Of a stretch of 64,000 bases of DNA, positions 32,800 to 41,995 are shown piece by piece; position 1 is the first letter of the stretch; each line of letters starts with the position of its first letter. The position numbers and the translations under genes were made by a program. This stretch comes from an uncultured Faecalibacterium sp. (lineage in GTDB: Bacteria > Bacillota > Clostridia > Oscillospirales > Ruminococcaceae), in the NCBI GenBank assembly GCA_934513205.1, contig CAKSWU010000003.1, positions 1 to 64,000 of the forward strand, in the 5' to 3' direction. The notes under the pieces are model-generated. The model worked only from the letters and a program-made list of their open reading frames with translations. It had not been told where the DNA came from and made no database searches.

Positions 32800-35595
32800 T
32801 TGGCTAAGAACAAATCGCAGTACGACAGTACGCTGAATCTGCCCAAGACCCTGTTTGAGATGCGCGCCGGTCTGCCCAAAAAGGAACCGGTCATGCTCAA
32901 GGATTGGGACGACAACGACCTGTACAACCAGCTCATGAAGCACAACGAGGGCAAGCCCCAGTTCATTCTGCACGACGGCCCTCCGTATGCAAACGGCAAC
33001 ATCCACATGGGTACCGCCCTGAACAAGATTATCAAGGATATCATCATCCGCGAAAAGAACATGGAGGGCTATCAGGCTCCCTATGTGCCCGGTTTTGATA
33101 CCCACGGCCTGCCCATTGAGCTGAAGGCTCTGTCCTCGGTGGGTGACAAGAAGAAGGACATCTCCAAGCTGGAGCTGCGCCAGATCTGTGAAAAGTTTGC
33201 CACCGAGCACATCGACATTATGAGCGACCAGTTCAAGCGTCTGGGCGTCATCGGTGACTTCGAGCACCCCTACCTGACCCTGAAGCCCGAGTTCGAGGCA
33301 CGCCAGATCGAGATCTTTGGCGAGATGGCCAAGAAGGGCTACATCTATAAGGGCCTGAAACCTGTGTATTGGTGCCCGGACTGCCGCACTGCGCTGGCAG
33401 AAGCCGAGATCGAGTACGGCGAGGACGACTGCGATTCCATCTTTGTGCGCTTCCACGTCTCGCAGGATCCCAACGGTGTGCTGGCAAAGTACGGCATCCC
33501 CATGGATAAGACCTACTTCGTCATCTGGACCACCACCACCTGGACCCTGCCCGCCAACGAGGCCATCTGCCTGAACGGTCAGTTCGAGTATTCCTTCGTC
33601 AAGATCGGCGAGGAGTACCACATCATGGCCACCGATCTGGTCAAGAGCGTCATGGACGCCTGCCACATCGAGAACTACGAGATCGTGGGCCAGCCCGTTT
33701 CCGGCGCGGAGTTCGAGCTGATGCGCTACAACCACGTCTACCTGCCCAAGGAGGGCTGGGTCATTCTGGGCGACCACGTCACGCTGGAAAGTGGTTCCGG
33801 CTGCGTGCACACCGCAGGCGGCCACGGCGTGGACGACTTCAACGTTTGCCAGAAGTATCCGCAGGTGCCCATCACCGTGCCCGTGGATGACGGCGGCTAC
33901 CTGACCGAGCTGGCCGGCAAGTACGCAGGTCAGCGCGTGTGGGCAGCCAACAAGACCATTCTGGCCGATCTGACTGCTTCCGGCGCTGTGATGGGTCAGG
34001 TGCACATCAAGCACCAGTACCCCCACTGCTGGCGCTGCCACAACCCCATCATCTTCCGCGCTACCGAGCAGTGGTTCTGCTCCATTGCCAAGTTCCGCGA
34101 GGACGTGTACAAGGCCATTGACACCGTTACCTGGATGCCGGATTGGGGCCATGACCGCATGAAGGGCATGGTGCGCGACCGCAACGACTGGTGCATCAGC
34201 CGCCAGCGCACTTGGGGCGTACCCATCCCGGCCTTCTATTGCAAGAAGTGCGGCACCTACCACATTACCGATGCCACCATCAAGGCTGTCAGCGCCCTGT
34301 TCCGCAAGGAAGGCTCTGACGCATGGTATAAGTACGATGCCAAGCAGATCATCCCCGCAGGCGAGGTGTGCGCCAAGTGCGGCGCTTCCGAGTGGGAGAA
34401 GGACACCGACATCATGGACGTCTGGTTCGACTCCGGCTCCACCCACGCCGCCGTGCTGGACGAGCGCCCTGAGCTGCGTTTCCCCGCCGACATGTACATG
34501 GAAGGCGGCGACCAGTTCCGCGGCTGGTTCCAGTCCAGCCTGCTGACCAGCGTTGCAAGCAAGGGCTGCGCACCCTATAAGTCCGTGCTGTGCCACGGCT
34601 GGGTCGTGGATGAGCAGGGCAAGCAGATGCACAAGAGCGCCGGCAACGGCGTGGAGCCCAGCGAGATCATTAAGGACTACGGCGCAGACATCATCCGTCT
34701 GTGGGTGGCTTCCTCCGACTACACCGTGGACGTGCGTGCCGGTAAGAACATCTTCAAGCAGCTCAGCGAGGCTTACCGCAAGATCCGCAACACCGCCCGC
34801 TTCATTCTGGGCAATCTGGACGGCTTTGACCCCAACACCGATTGTGTGGCAGACGACCAGCTGCAGGAGATCGACCGCTGGGCACTGGCTGCGCTGGATG
34901 ACCTGATCGTCAACACCAACGCAGGTTATGCCGTGTACGACTTCAACAAGGTCTACCACGCCGTGTACAACTTCTGCGTGGTGGCCATGTCCAACTTCTA
35001 TTTGGACGTCACCAAAGACCGCCTGTACTGCACCAACGGTGCAGCCCGCAAGGCAGCACAGACCACCATGTACAAGATCCTTGTTACTCTGGACAAGATT
35101 ATTGCTCCCATCCTGTGCTTCACCAGTCAGGAGATCTGGGACTTCATGCCCAAGACTGAGGGCATGAACAAGTATGTCGTCTTTGAGGACATGCCCAAGG
35201 CCGGTCAGTACGCTGCCGACGAGGCTTTCAAGGCCAAGTGGGCACAGCTGATCGCCGTGCGTGACGAGGTCAAGAAGGTGCTGGAGCAGGCCCGTGCTGA
35301 AAAAACTATCGGTGCTTCGCTGGAAGCTGCCGTCACCCTGTACTGCGGCGATGCCGTCTATGATCTGCTGAACAGCATCCCCATGGACGAGCTGGCCGAC
35401 CTGATGATCGTTTCTCAGGTGGAGCTGGTCAAGGGCGAAGGCGGCGCTGCCAGTGCCGTGGAAGGTCTGGGCGTTGCCGCGGCACACGCCACCGGCGACA
35501 AGTGCGAGCGCTGCTGGAAGTACTCTGCTTCCATTGGCAGCCACCCCGCACACCCCACCCTGTGCGCACGCTGCGCCAGCGTTGTGGAGGCATAA
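32800..35595 (+). CDS. ileS: isoleucyl-tRNA synthetase
   Basis: A 931-residue class I synthetase that charges tRNA-Ile. The HIGH motif appears as PYANGNIHMG (about 63-72). The KMSKS loop is QMHKSAGNG (about 609), a variant with His for the first Ser. The editing domain carries WTTTTWTLPANEAICL, the anticodon-binding part follows, and the C-terminal zinc site is CERCWKYS...CARC. The start is TTG 32800 behind AGGAGAG. No T-box was seen in the short space before it. Confidence 0.97.
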   Translation: MAKNKSQYDSTLNLPKTLFEMRAGLPKKEPVMLKDWDDNDLYNQLMKHNEGKPQFILHDGPPYANGNIHMGTALNKIIKDIIIREKNMEGYQAPYVPGFDTHGLPIELKALSSVGDKKKDISKLELRQICEKFATEHIDIMSDQFKRLGVIGDFEHPYLTLKPEFEARQIEIFGEMAKKGYIYKGLKPVYWCPDCRTALAEAEIEYGEDDCDSIFVRFHVSQDPNGVLAKYGIPMDKTYFVIWTTTTWTLPANEAICLNGQFEYSFVKIGEEYHIMATDLVKSVMDACHIENYEIVGQPVSGAEFELMRYNHVYLPKEGWVILGDHVTLESGSGCVHTAGGHGVDDFNVCQKYPQVPITVPVDDGGYLTELAGKYAGQRVWAANKTILADLTASGAVMGQVHIKHQYPHCWRCHNPIIFRATEQWFCSIAKFREDVYKAIDTVTWMPDWGHDRMKGMVRDRNDWCISRQRTWGVPIPAFYCKKCGTYHITDATIKAVSALFRKEGSDAWYKYDAKQIIPAGEVCAKCGASEWEKDTDIMDVWFDSGSTHAAVLDERPELRFPADMYMEGGDQFRGWFQSSLLTSVASKGCAPYKSVLCHGWVVDEQGKQMHKSAGNGVEPSEIIKDYGADIIRLWVASSDYTVDVRAGKNIFKQLSEAYRKIRNTARFILGNLDGFDPNTDCVADDQLQEIDRWALAALDDLIVNTNAGYAVYDFNKVYHAVYNFCVVAMSNFYLDVTKDRLYCTNGAARKAAQTTMYKILVTLDKIIAPILCFTSQEIWDFMPKTEGMNKYVVFEDMPKAGQYAADEAFKAKWAQLIAVRDEVKKVLEQARAEKTIGASLEAAVTLYCGDAVYDLLNSIPMDELADLMIVSQVELVKGEGGAASAVEGLGVAAAHATGDKCERCWKYSASIGSHPAHPTLCARCASVVEA

Positions 35596-35629
35596 AGCGT
35601 TTCATCAGAAACAAAATCGTTTTTGAGGG

Positions 35630-35665
35630 CGGCGCTCCCTTATACCGGGGAGCGCCGTTTTTTAT
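35630..35665 (+). terminator. ileS terminator
   Basis: CGGCGCTCCC and GGGAGCGCCG are perfect 10-bp arms followed by TTTTTTAT. Confidence 0.9.
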
Positions 35666-35688
35666 ACAGACAAAACAGGGAGAATCCT

Positions 35689-36162
35689 ATGGCGTATGTT
35701 GTTTTCAATCTGATCTGTGTGGCAGCTTTGATCGGTACAGACCAGCTCATCAAGCTGTGGGCGGTCCGCGTGTTGCAGCCGGTGGGAGCCATGCCGTTCA
35801 TCCCGCATGTGGTGGAGCTGCGGTTCGTACTCAACCCGGGCATGGCGTTCAGCCTGCTCAGCGGCAAGCAGCTGTTTCTCATCATCGCCACCAGTGCCGC
35901 CCTGCTGGTGGTGGCCTATCTGCTGTTTTTCCGCAGCCGGGGCAACCGCCTGCAGCAGGCAGCCATGATCCTTGTGCTGAGCGGCGGCGTCGGCAACCTC
36001 ATCGACCGGGTGCTCAACGGCGAGGTGGTGGACTACATCAACCTGCTGTTCATGCGGTTTGCGGTGTTCAATTTTGCAGATATCTGCGTCTGTGTAGGCG
36101 TTGCGCTCTGGGTGCTGCAAATCTTTCTGGAAGAACTGCACGCCGAAGCAAAGGAGCAGTGA
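35689..36162 (+). CDS. lspA: lipoprotein signal peptidase (signal peptidase II)
   Basis: A 157-residue membrane aspartic protease with four transmembrane segments that removes signal peptides from prolipoproteins. The catalytic Asp residues are at about 106 (VGNLIDRVLNGEVVDYI) and 131 (FNFADICV); FVLNPGMAFSLL is the third conserved block, with Met replacing the more common Ala. ATG 35689 follows a GGGAGAA; the frame is open further up but across the ileS terminator. rluD follows after three bases. Confidence 0.95.
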   Translation: MAYVVFNLICVAALIGTDQLIKLWAVRVLQPVGAMPFIPHVVELRFVLNPGMAFSLLSGKQLFLIIATSAALLVVAYLLFFRSRGNRLQQAAMILVLSGGVGNLIDRVLNGEVVDYINLLFMRFAVFNFADICVCVGVALWVLQIFLEELHAEAKEQ

Positions 36163-36165
36163 TCC

Positions 36166-37098
36166 ATGGAACAACGCGAATTTGTGGTGGAGCAGGAGAC
36201 TGCCGGGGTGCGCATCGACCGCTTTCTCAGCGGCGAGGACACAGGTCTGTCCCGCTCGGCGCTGCAGGCGCTGGTGGCACAGGGGCATGTGCTGTGCAAC
36301 GGCAGGGTTGTGGCCAAGAGCCTGAAGCTCAAGGCAGGGGACACCATCCTGCTGGAGATCCCGGACGCAAAGCCCATCGAGGCGGTCCCGCAGGACATCC
36401 CGCTGGAGATCGTCTATGAGGACGCGCACCTGCTGGTGGTCAACAAACCAAAGGGCATGGTGGTGCACCCAGCACCCGGCAACCCGGACGGCACGCTGGT
36501 CAACGCCCTGCTGTGGCACTGCAAGGGCAGCCTTTCCGGCATTGGCGGCGAGATCCGCCCCGGCATCGTCCACCGCATTGATAAGGACACCAGCGGCCTG
36601 CTGGTGGTGGCAAAGGACGATGCCACCCACATCGGACTGTCTCAGCAGATGGCGGTGCACAGTGTGGAGCGCGCCTACAACACGGTGGTTTATGGCGGCT
36701 TTGCACAGGACGAAGGCTTTGTGGAGTCCTATCTTGGGCGCAGCAAGACCGACCGCAAAAAGATGGCAGTCTATCCGGAGGGGGAAGCACACACCAAATA
36801 TGCCTATACCGGCTACAAGGTGCTGGAACGGCTGGGCGAGTTCACCCTGCTGGAATGCCGCCTAAAGACCGGCCGCACCCATCAGATCCGTGTGCACATG
36901 GCCTCCATCCACCATCCGGTGGCGGGGGACCCGGTCTATGGCCCCCACAACTGCATCACCAGCCTGCACGGCCAGTGCCTGCACGCCAAAACGCTGGGCT
37001 TTATCCACCCCATCACCGGGGAGCAGCTGCGGTTCGACTCGGAGCTTCCGGACTACTTCACCCATTTTCTCGCAACACTCAGGAGGAAAAACACATGA
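36166..37098 (+). CDS. rluD: RluA/RluD-family rRNA pseudouridine synthase
   Basis: A 310-residue enzyme that isomerises uridines in 23S rRNA. It has an N-terminal S4 domain (about 14-65), then the synthase core with VVNKPKGMVVHPAPGN, the catalytic Asp139 in HRIDKDTSGLLVVAK, and CRLKTGRTHQIRVHM. The gene order lspA-rluD is common in Firmicutes. Exact target positions cannot be read from sequence. The stop overlaps the next start (ATGA). Confidence 0.93.
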   Translation: MEQREFVVEQETAGVRIDRFLSGEDTGLSRSALQALVAQGHVLCNGRVVAKSLKLKAGDTILLEIPDAKPIEAVPQDIPLEIVYEDAHLLVVNKPKGMVVHPAPGNPDGTLVNALLWHCKGSLSGIGGEIRPGIVHRIDKDTSGLLVVAKDDATHIGLSQQMAVHSVERAYNTVVYGGFAQDEGFVESYLGRSKTDRKKMAVYPEGEAHTKYAYTGYKVLERLGEFTLLECRLKTGRTHQIRVHMASIHHPVAGDPVYGPHNCITSLHGQCLHAKTLGFIHPITGEQLRFDSELPDYFTHFLATLRRKNT

Positions 37099-37928
37099 AC
37101 GATTCTCTGGCATCCACTCTGGTGCTCTGCGATCTGGACCATCTGCTTCTGGGGGCGGATGGCAGCCTGACGCAGGTGGTGCGGGATGTGCTGCAGCTGT
37201 TTTCCAGCCGCGGCGGCAGGCTGACCGTGTTTTCCCAGCGCTCGCCGCGTGCGGTGCGCTCCATTCTGGGCGGAGTGCGTCTGGCAGCGCCCGCACTGGT
37301 CTGCGGCGGCACGATGGCCTATCACTATGCCGATGGCTCCCGCCAGCCGCTTTGCAGCTATGCCGGGCAGGACGCAGACCTGTTTGCCCAGCTGCCCGCA
37401 GCGGCAGGGGTGGGCATCGCTCTGCAGATGACCGATGGCACCACCCGGGTGCTACGCATGAGCGATGCGCTGGAACGTCACCTGCGGCAGGAGTGGACCC
37501 CCTATCTGTTGGCAAATGCGGCGGATATCCGGGGGCAGGACGTCCTGCGGGTGCTGCTGTATCAGGACAGCCGGAATGTCCCGGTGGTGTCCCTGCTGGA
37601 GCGCTCGCTGGGGGACCGTACATCGGTGCTGCTGGGTGCCCGCACAGCGCCGGATACCCTGATCCTGACACCCCGGACCGTTTCCGGGCAGGAGATGCTG
37701 GACGCGGTCTGCGGCCCTGCGGGGGTGGCACCGGAAAACGTTCTGGTCCTTGCGGACAGCCTGTCCATGCTGGACCTTGTGCAGGCCTGCACCCGCAGCA
37801 TTGCCGCAGCCGATGCGCCGGCAGAGCTGCGCCTTGCCGCCCGCGGCGTCACCCTGACCGATGCTTCGGCAGGGGCCGCCGTGGAAGTGCTGTACCGCAT
37901 GGTGCGGGATGCCGAAAAATCCGTGTAA
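37095..37928 (+). CDS. HAD-superfamily (Cof-like) protein with altered motifs
   Basis: A 277-residue protein with a HAD-IIB layout: core strand LCDLDHLLLGADGSL at the N-terminus, a cap region in the middle, and a closing VLVLADSLSMLDLV. The nucleophile and acid aspartates of motif I are present, but the Thr normally two residues later is replaced, and the final motif reads DSLSMLD instead of GDxxND. Catalysis may be weakened or the substrate unusual. It is translated together with rluD through an ATGA overlap, with AGGAGG upstream. Confidence 0.75.
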   Translation: MNDSLASTLVLCDLDHLLLGADGSLTQVVRDVLQLFSSRGGRLTVFSQRSPRAVRSILGGVRLAAPALVCGGTMAYHYADGSRQPLCSYAGQDADLFAQLPAAAGVGIALQMTDGTTRVLRMSDALERHLRQEWTPYLLANAADIRGQDVLRVLLYQDSRNVPVVSLLERSLGDRTSVLLGARTAPDTLILTPRTVSGQEMLDAVCGPAGVAPENVLVLADSLSMLDLVQACTRSIAAADAPAELRLAARGVTLTDASAGAAVEVLYRMVRDAEKSV

Positions 37929-37937
37929 AGTTTGTGC

Positions 37938-37979
37938 AAGCCTTCTGGAAATTCTTTTGCGGAAGGCTTTCTTTTTTAA
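37938..37979 (+). terminator. terminator after the HAD gene
   Basis: AAGCCTTC and GAAGGCTT pair around 16 bases, followed by a CTTTTTT tail. Confidence 0.8.
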
Positions 37980-37994
37980 GGAAAGTCGGTTACA

Positions 37995-38360
37995 ATGAAG
38001 AAGATACCGCAGCCCAAAGCCGCCCGGCGGAAAAAAGAGTTTGTACTTTTGACGCTGGCGGCAGTTGCCGGGTGCGCGGCCCTTGCGTTTTATTTCGCAG
38101 TGCCGCTGAAAAGTACAGGAAGAACAGCTGTGCCGGACCGGACGGTTCTTTCGGAGTATGTCCGGGTGGACCTGAACACCGCCGACCGGGACGCACTGTG
38201 CACCTTGCCCGGGGTGGGTGAGAGCATCGCCCGGGCAATCCTGGAGTATCGGCAGCAGAACGGGCCGTTTGGTCAGGTGGCAGATGCTGCCAATGTTCCG
38301 GGACTGACCCCGGAGATCGTGGATCTCTGGAAAGGACAGGCGACCGTGGGCGGACCTTGA
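37995..38360 (+). CDS. ComEA-like helix-hairpin-helix protein
   Basis: A 121-residue protein: basic N-terminus, one transmembrane helix (about 15-36) and an outward helix-hairpin-helix domain (about 55-115: VDLNTADRDALCTLPGVGESIARAILEYR). This is the architecture of ComEA, the membrane DNA receptor for uptake. It is short, lacking the longer linker and SLBB region of Bacillus ComEA. No comEB/comEC gene is adjacent, so uptake function is not established. Confidence 0.8.
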   Translation: MKKIPQPKAARRKKEFVLLTLAAVAGCAALAFYFAVPLKSTGRTAVPDRTVLSEYVRVDLNTADRDALCTLPGVGESIARAILEYRQQNGPFGQVADAANVPGLTPEIVDLWKGQATVGGP

Positions 38361-38395
38361 ACAGGGCTGCCCGGTGTAGAAAAAGGGGAATGAGC

Positions 38396-40795
38396 ATGAG
38401 TGACGATACCATTTTCATCAACCGCGAATTGAGCTGGCTGGATTTCAACCGCCGTGTTCTGGCACTGGGCAAGGATAAAAATGTACCGCTGGGCGAGCGG
38501 CTCAAATTCCTTGCCATCTACGGCTCCAATCTGGACGAGTTCTTCATGGTGCGGGTGGGCTCTTTGCAGGAACGTGCCAATCTGGAACAGAGCAAGACCA
38601 AAAAGGAAAAGCGGGAAAACAAGACCAACATGACCGCTGCCGAACAGCTGGCTGCCATTATGCCCAAGACGGCGCAGCTGCAGGAGGAATGCGATAAATA
38701 CTACGAAAAAGCGCTGGAAAACCTGAAGGAAAACGGCTACTGCAAGGTGGATTTCGACCATCTGACCAAGGAGGATGAACATCTTTGGAAAAAGTATTTC
38801 CAGTCTGAGCTGCTGCCCATCCTCAGCCCGCAGATCGTGGACAACCGCCACCCCTTCCCGTTCCTGCGCAACAAGGAGATCTACCTGGGCGTTGTGCTCA
38901 AAGAAAAGCACACGCAGGAGCAGAGCCTTGGTATCGTGCCCATCTCCAGTCAGACGGAACGGATGCACTTTGTAAAAAAAGACGGCATCACGCTGTTTGC
39001 CCTTACCGATGAGCTGGTGCTGCACTATGCGTCCAGCATTTTCGGCAAGGATGCCATTCAGGAAAAATGCCTGTTCCGTGTTACCCGCAATGCGGACATT
39101 GATGTCAAGGAAGGCATGATGGATCATGACATCGACTACCGCGAGATCATGACCGAACTGCTCAAGCGCCGCCGCAAGCTGGCTGCGGTCCGGTTGCAGA
39201 TCACCCCCGCCCCCGCGCCGGAGGTGGAGCGGCTGCTGTGCACCCGTCTGGAGCTGACCCGCAAGCGAGTGTTCGGGCAGAAGAGCCCGCTGGACCTGAG
39301 CTTTTTCTTCAAGCTTTCCGGCCGTATGGAGGCCGAGGGACACCCGGCGCTGTTCTACACGCCGGCCCGTCCCATGCTGCCTCCGCCGGATTATGACCTG
39401 ACTGCCGAGGTGCAGAAGCACGACGTGCTGCTCAGCTACCCGTACCAGTCTATCCGTCCCTTCATTGCCATGCTCAAAAAGGCCGCACAGGATCCGGACG
39501 TCATCTCCATCAAGATGACCCTCTACCGCATGGCGCGGGAATCTCAGATCGTGCAGGCGCTGATGGAAGCCGCCGAAAACGGCAAGGAAGTGGTGGCACT
39601 GGTGGAGCTGCGCGCCCGCTTTGACGAGCAGAACAACATCGACTGGTCCAAGCAGTTGGAAAGCGCTGGCTGTACGGTCATCTACGGCTTTGAGGACTAC
39701 AAGGTGCACTCCAAGCTGACCCTCATCACCCGCAAGGGCGCACAGGGCTATTCCTACATTACCCAGATCGGCACCGGCAACTACAACGAAAAAACCAGCG
39801 AGCTGTACACCGACCTGTCCTTCATCACTGCCGATGAGCGCATCGGTGAGGAAGCCTCCAAGGTGTTCCGCAATCTGGCGGTGCAGAAACTGACCGAGGA
39901 AAGCGACAAGATGCTGGTGGCTCCGCTGCGCTTCAAGAGCGTGCTGCTGGACGAGATGGACCACGTCATTGCCGCCGCGCGCATGGGCCGTCCGGCTTCC
40001 ATGATTCTGAAAAACAACTCCATCAGTGACCGTGATATCATCCTGAAGCTGCAGGAGGCCAGCTGTGCCGGGGTGCGCATCGACATGATCGTGCGCGGTA
40101 TCTGCTGTGTACGCGCCGGGGTGCCCGGCAAGACCGAGAACCTGCACATCCGCAGTCTGGTGGGCCGCTATCTGGAACATGGCCGCATTTACAGCTTCTA
40201 CGATGGTACTCACACCCGCATCTACATTGCCTCCGGTGACTTCCTCACCCGCAACACCGAGTGCCGCGTGGAAGTGGGCGTGCGGGTAGAGGACCCGGTC
40301 CTGGTGCAAAAGCTCACGGACATCCTGCAACTGCAGCTGCGGGACAACGTTAATGCCCGGGAGATGGACGCCAACGGCAGCTACCAGAAGGTGAAGCCCG
40401 CCGAGGGCGAACCGCAGGTCAACAGCCAGATGGGCATGTATGACCTGCTGCGCAACGACTGGACCCGTCCCGCGCCCTGGACGAATACGACCCCCGCACC
40501 GGAAGCGGAAAAACCGGCGCAGGTCTGTCAGGAAGTGACCGTGGAACAGCTCAAACAGGAGCTGCCGCATGTGTTCCAGCCTGCACCGGAAAAGGCCGAT
40601 GCTGCCGCCCCGGCGGCACAGCAGCCCGACCACTACGAGGCACTGGAGCAGATGCTGAACAATAAGCCCCGCGCTGCGCAGCCCGCGCCTAAAACTCCCG
40701 CTGCGCCCCGTTCGGCGGCAAAGCCTGCCGTCACGGTCACTCCGTCCAGAAAAAAGAGCCTGCTGGAACGCATCGGGAGCTTTTTCCGTCGCTGA
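38396..40795 (+). CDS. ppk1: polyphosphate kinase 1
   Basis: A 799-residue enzyme that reversibly makes polyphosphate from ATP. The N-terminal domain begins IFINRELSWLDFNRRVLALG, and the head domain contains IYGSNLDEFFMVRVGSL. The two phospholipase-D-like catalytic domains show MTLYRMARESQIVQALMEAA, the autophosphorylated His near 437 (KVHSKLTLITRK) and RNTECRVEVGVRV. About 110 extra C-terminal residues are Pro/Ala/Glu-rich and end in a basic KKSLLERIGSFFRR helix, beyond the usual length of about 690. ATG 38396 has the better-spaced ribosome binding site of two nearby ATGs. Confidence 0.95.
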   Translation: MSDDTIFINRELSWLDFNRRVLALGKDKNVPLGERLKFLAIYGSNLDEFFMVRVGSLQERANLEQSKTKKEKRENKTNMTAAEQLAAIMPKTAQLQEECDKYYEKALENLKENGYCKVDFDHLTKEDEHLWKKYFQSELLPILSPQIVDNRHPFPFLRNKEIYLGVVLKEKHTQEQSLGIVPISSQTERMHFVKKDGITLFALTDELVLHYASSIFGKDAIQEKCLFRVTRNADIDVKEGMMDHDIDYREIMTELLKRRRKLAAVRLQITPAPAPEVERLLCTRLELTRKRVFGQKSPLDLSFFFKLSGRMEAEGHPALFYTPARPMLPPPDYDLTAEVQKHDVLLSYPYQSIRPFIAMLKKAAQDPDVISIKMTLYRMARESQIVQALMEAAENGKEVVALVELRARFDEQNNIDWSKQLESAGCTVIYGFEDYKVHSKLTLITRKGAQGYSYITQIGTGNYNEKTSELYTDLSFITADERIGEEASKVFRNLAVQKLTEESDKMLVAPLRFKSVLLDEMDHVIAAARMGRPASMILKNNSISDRDIILKLQEASCAGVRIDMIVRGICCVRAGVPGKTENLHIRSLVGRYLEHGRIYSFYDGTHTRIYIASGDFLTRNTECRVEVGVRVEDPVLVQKLTDILQLQLRDNVNAREMDANGSYQKVKPAEGEPQVNSQMGMYDLLRNDWTRPAPWTNTTPAPEAEKPAQVCQEVTVEQLKQELPHVFQPAPEKADAAAPAAQQPDHYEALEQMLNNKPRAAQPAPKTPAAPRSAAKPAVTVTPSRKKSLLERIGSFFRR

Positions 40796-40815
40796 TCTGT
40801 AAAATCATGTAAACC

Positions 40816-40864
40816 AAAGCCAGAGCTGCTGCGCAGAAATTTGTGCGGCGGCTCTGGCTTTTTG
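40816..40864 (+). terminator. ppk1 terminator
   Basis: AAAGCCAGAGC and GCTCTGGCTTT arms with an inner GCTGC/GCGGC-like pairing and a T run. Confidence 0.85.
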
Positions 40865-40921
40865 TTTAGGTTCTCCCGCCCGTTGCTTGTGCATACACTT
40901 TTCAGGATAGGAGGGCGGCGT

Positions 40922-41452
40922 ATGCGGGCAAAACGGAGCGGACAGGCAGCAAAAACACGCAGACGGCGGTGGGGTGTTGTGGCACTGGTGCTGGCAGGGC
41001 TGGCACTCTGCCTGCTGGCTGCACTACCGGTACAGGCCGCGCGGAACACGAAAAAATACTGTTTTCCGCTGGATACTGCAGCGTGGCGCATCTCGGATGC
41101 CTACGGCGCGCGGACAGACCCCTTTACCGGCAAGCCTGCGTTCCATGCCGGTATCGACCTTGCCTGTGCAGAGGGCACGGCGGTACGGGCAGTGCAGGAC
41201 GGCGTGGTGCTGGCTGCGGCATACAGTGCAAGTTACGGCAACCATCTGTGCATCCTGCACCCGGATGGCTGCGAGACCCGCTATGCGCATCTGCAATACC
41301 TCTATGCCCGTCCGGGAGAGGTGGTGCAGGCTGGGCAGACGCTGGGCACAGTGGGGCAGACCGGCCGCGCCACCGGCGCGCACCTGCATCTGGAACTGTG
41401 GCAGCAGGGAACTGTCTGCGACCCTGCCGCCCTGCTGGAGAATGCCCCATGA
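40922..41452 (+). CDS. M23 metallopeptidase, SpoIVFA-like
   Basis: A 176-residue protein with a basic N-terminus, one transmembrane helix or signal (about 19-39) and an M23/LytM domain (about 55-170). The zinc ligands are in FHAGIDLACAEGT (HxxxD) and GAHLHLEL (HxH). It may therefore cut peptidoglycan, or act as a regulator like SpoIVFA, which has this fold and pairs with SpoIVFB. The next gene is an M50 protease starting inside its stop codon (ATGA), which favours the SpoIVFA reading. Confidence 0.8.
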   Translation: MRAKRSGQAAKTRRRRWGVVALVLAGLALCLLAALPVQAARNTKKYCFPLDTAAWRISDAYGARTDPFTGKPAFHAGIDLACAEGTAVRAVQDGVVLAAAYSASYGNHLCILHPDGCETRYAHLQYLYARPGEVVQAGQTLGTVGQTGRATGAHLHLELWQQGTVCDPAALLENAP

Positions 41453-41958
41453 GCCGGGTGCGGGTGGGGAGGCTGGTGTTTCGCGACCCGGTGCTGCTGT
41501 GCGGCGTGTTGTACCTGCTGCTGTACTTTGACGCCAGCGGTTTTCTGCGGCTGGGGCTGACGGCAGCCGTTCTGCACGAGCTGGGGCATATTCTGGTCTA
41601 CTGCATCCAGCAAAGGCATCTGCCGGTCATCGAGGTGACCATGACCGGTTTCTGTATGCGCACGGCAGGGGTGCAGCTGTCTGCATCGCAGCGGCTTGCG
41701 CTGGCAGCCGCCGGGCCGGGGGCCAATTTTTTGCTTGCCGGGGTCTGGGCAGTGCGTCTTTCGCAGACAGCCACCATCCGCGGCAGTGCGTTTTGGGCGG
41801 CCAATCTGCTCACCGGACTGTTCAATCTGTTGCCGGTGCCGCCGCTGGATGGTGCACAGATGGCAGCGTGTGCGGCGGCGCTCTGGCGGCAAAAACGCGG
41901 AAAGCACACACAAACCGCCCGAAACGATTGCAAAACCGGCACATTTGGGGTAAAATAA
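41449..41958 (+). CDS. M50 membrane metalloprotease, SpoIVFB-like
   Basis: A 169-residue intramembrane protease of the site-2 family. The zinc motif HELGH lies at about 44-48 in a transmembrane helix, and the third ligand region is NLLPVPPLDGAQM near 127-139. SpoIVFB activates pro-sigma-K in spore formers. This protein is shorter than Bacillus SpoIVFB (no CBS domain, which the clostridial form may lack). No sigma-K gene is visible, so the substrate is unknown. Confidence 0.82.
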   Translation: MSRVRVGRLVFRDPVLLCGVLYLLLYFDASGFLRLGLTAAVLHELGHILVYCIQQRHLPVIEVTMTGFCMRTAGVQLSASQRLALAAAGPGANFLLAGVWAVRLSQTATIRGSAFWAANLLTGLFNLLPVPPLDGAQMAACAAALWRQKRGKHTQTARNDCKTGTFGVK

Positions 41959-41995
41959 AAAGAACGCAAAAAACGGATTGTTTATGGAGGACCCG

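Noticed and set aside
32731..35553. A 940-codon open frame on the minus strand across ileS
   Set aside because: It is the mirror of a strongly conserved ileS reading frame in GC-rich DNA, has low-complexity composition and no ribosome binding site.
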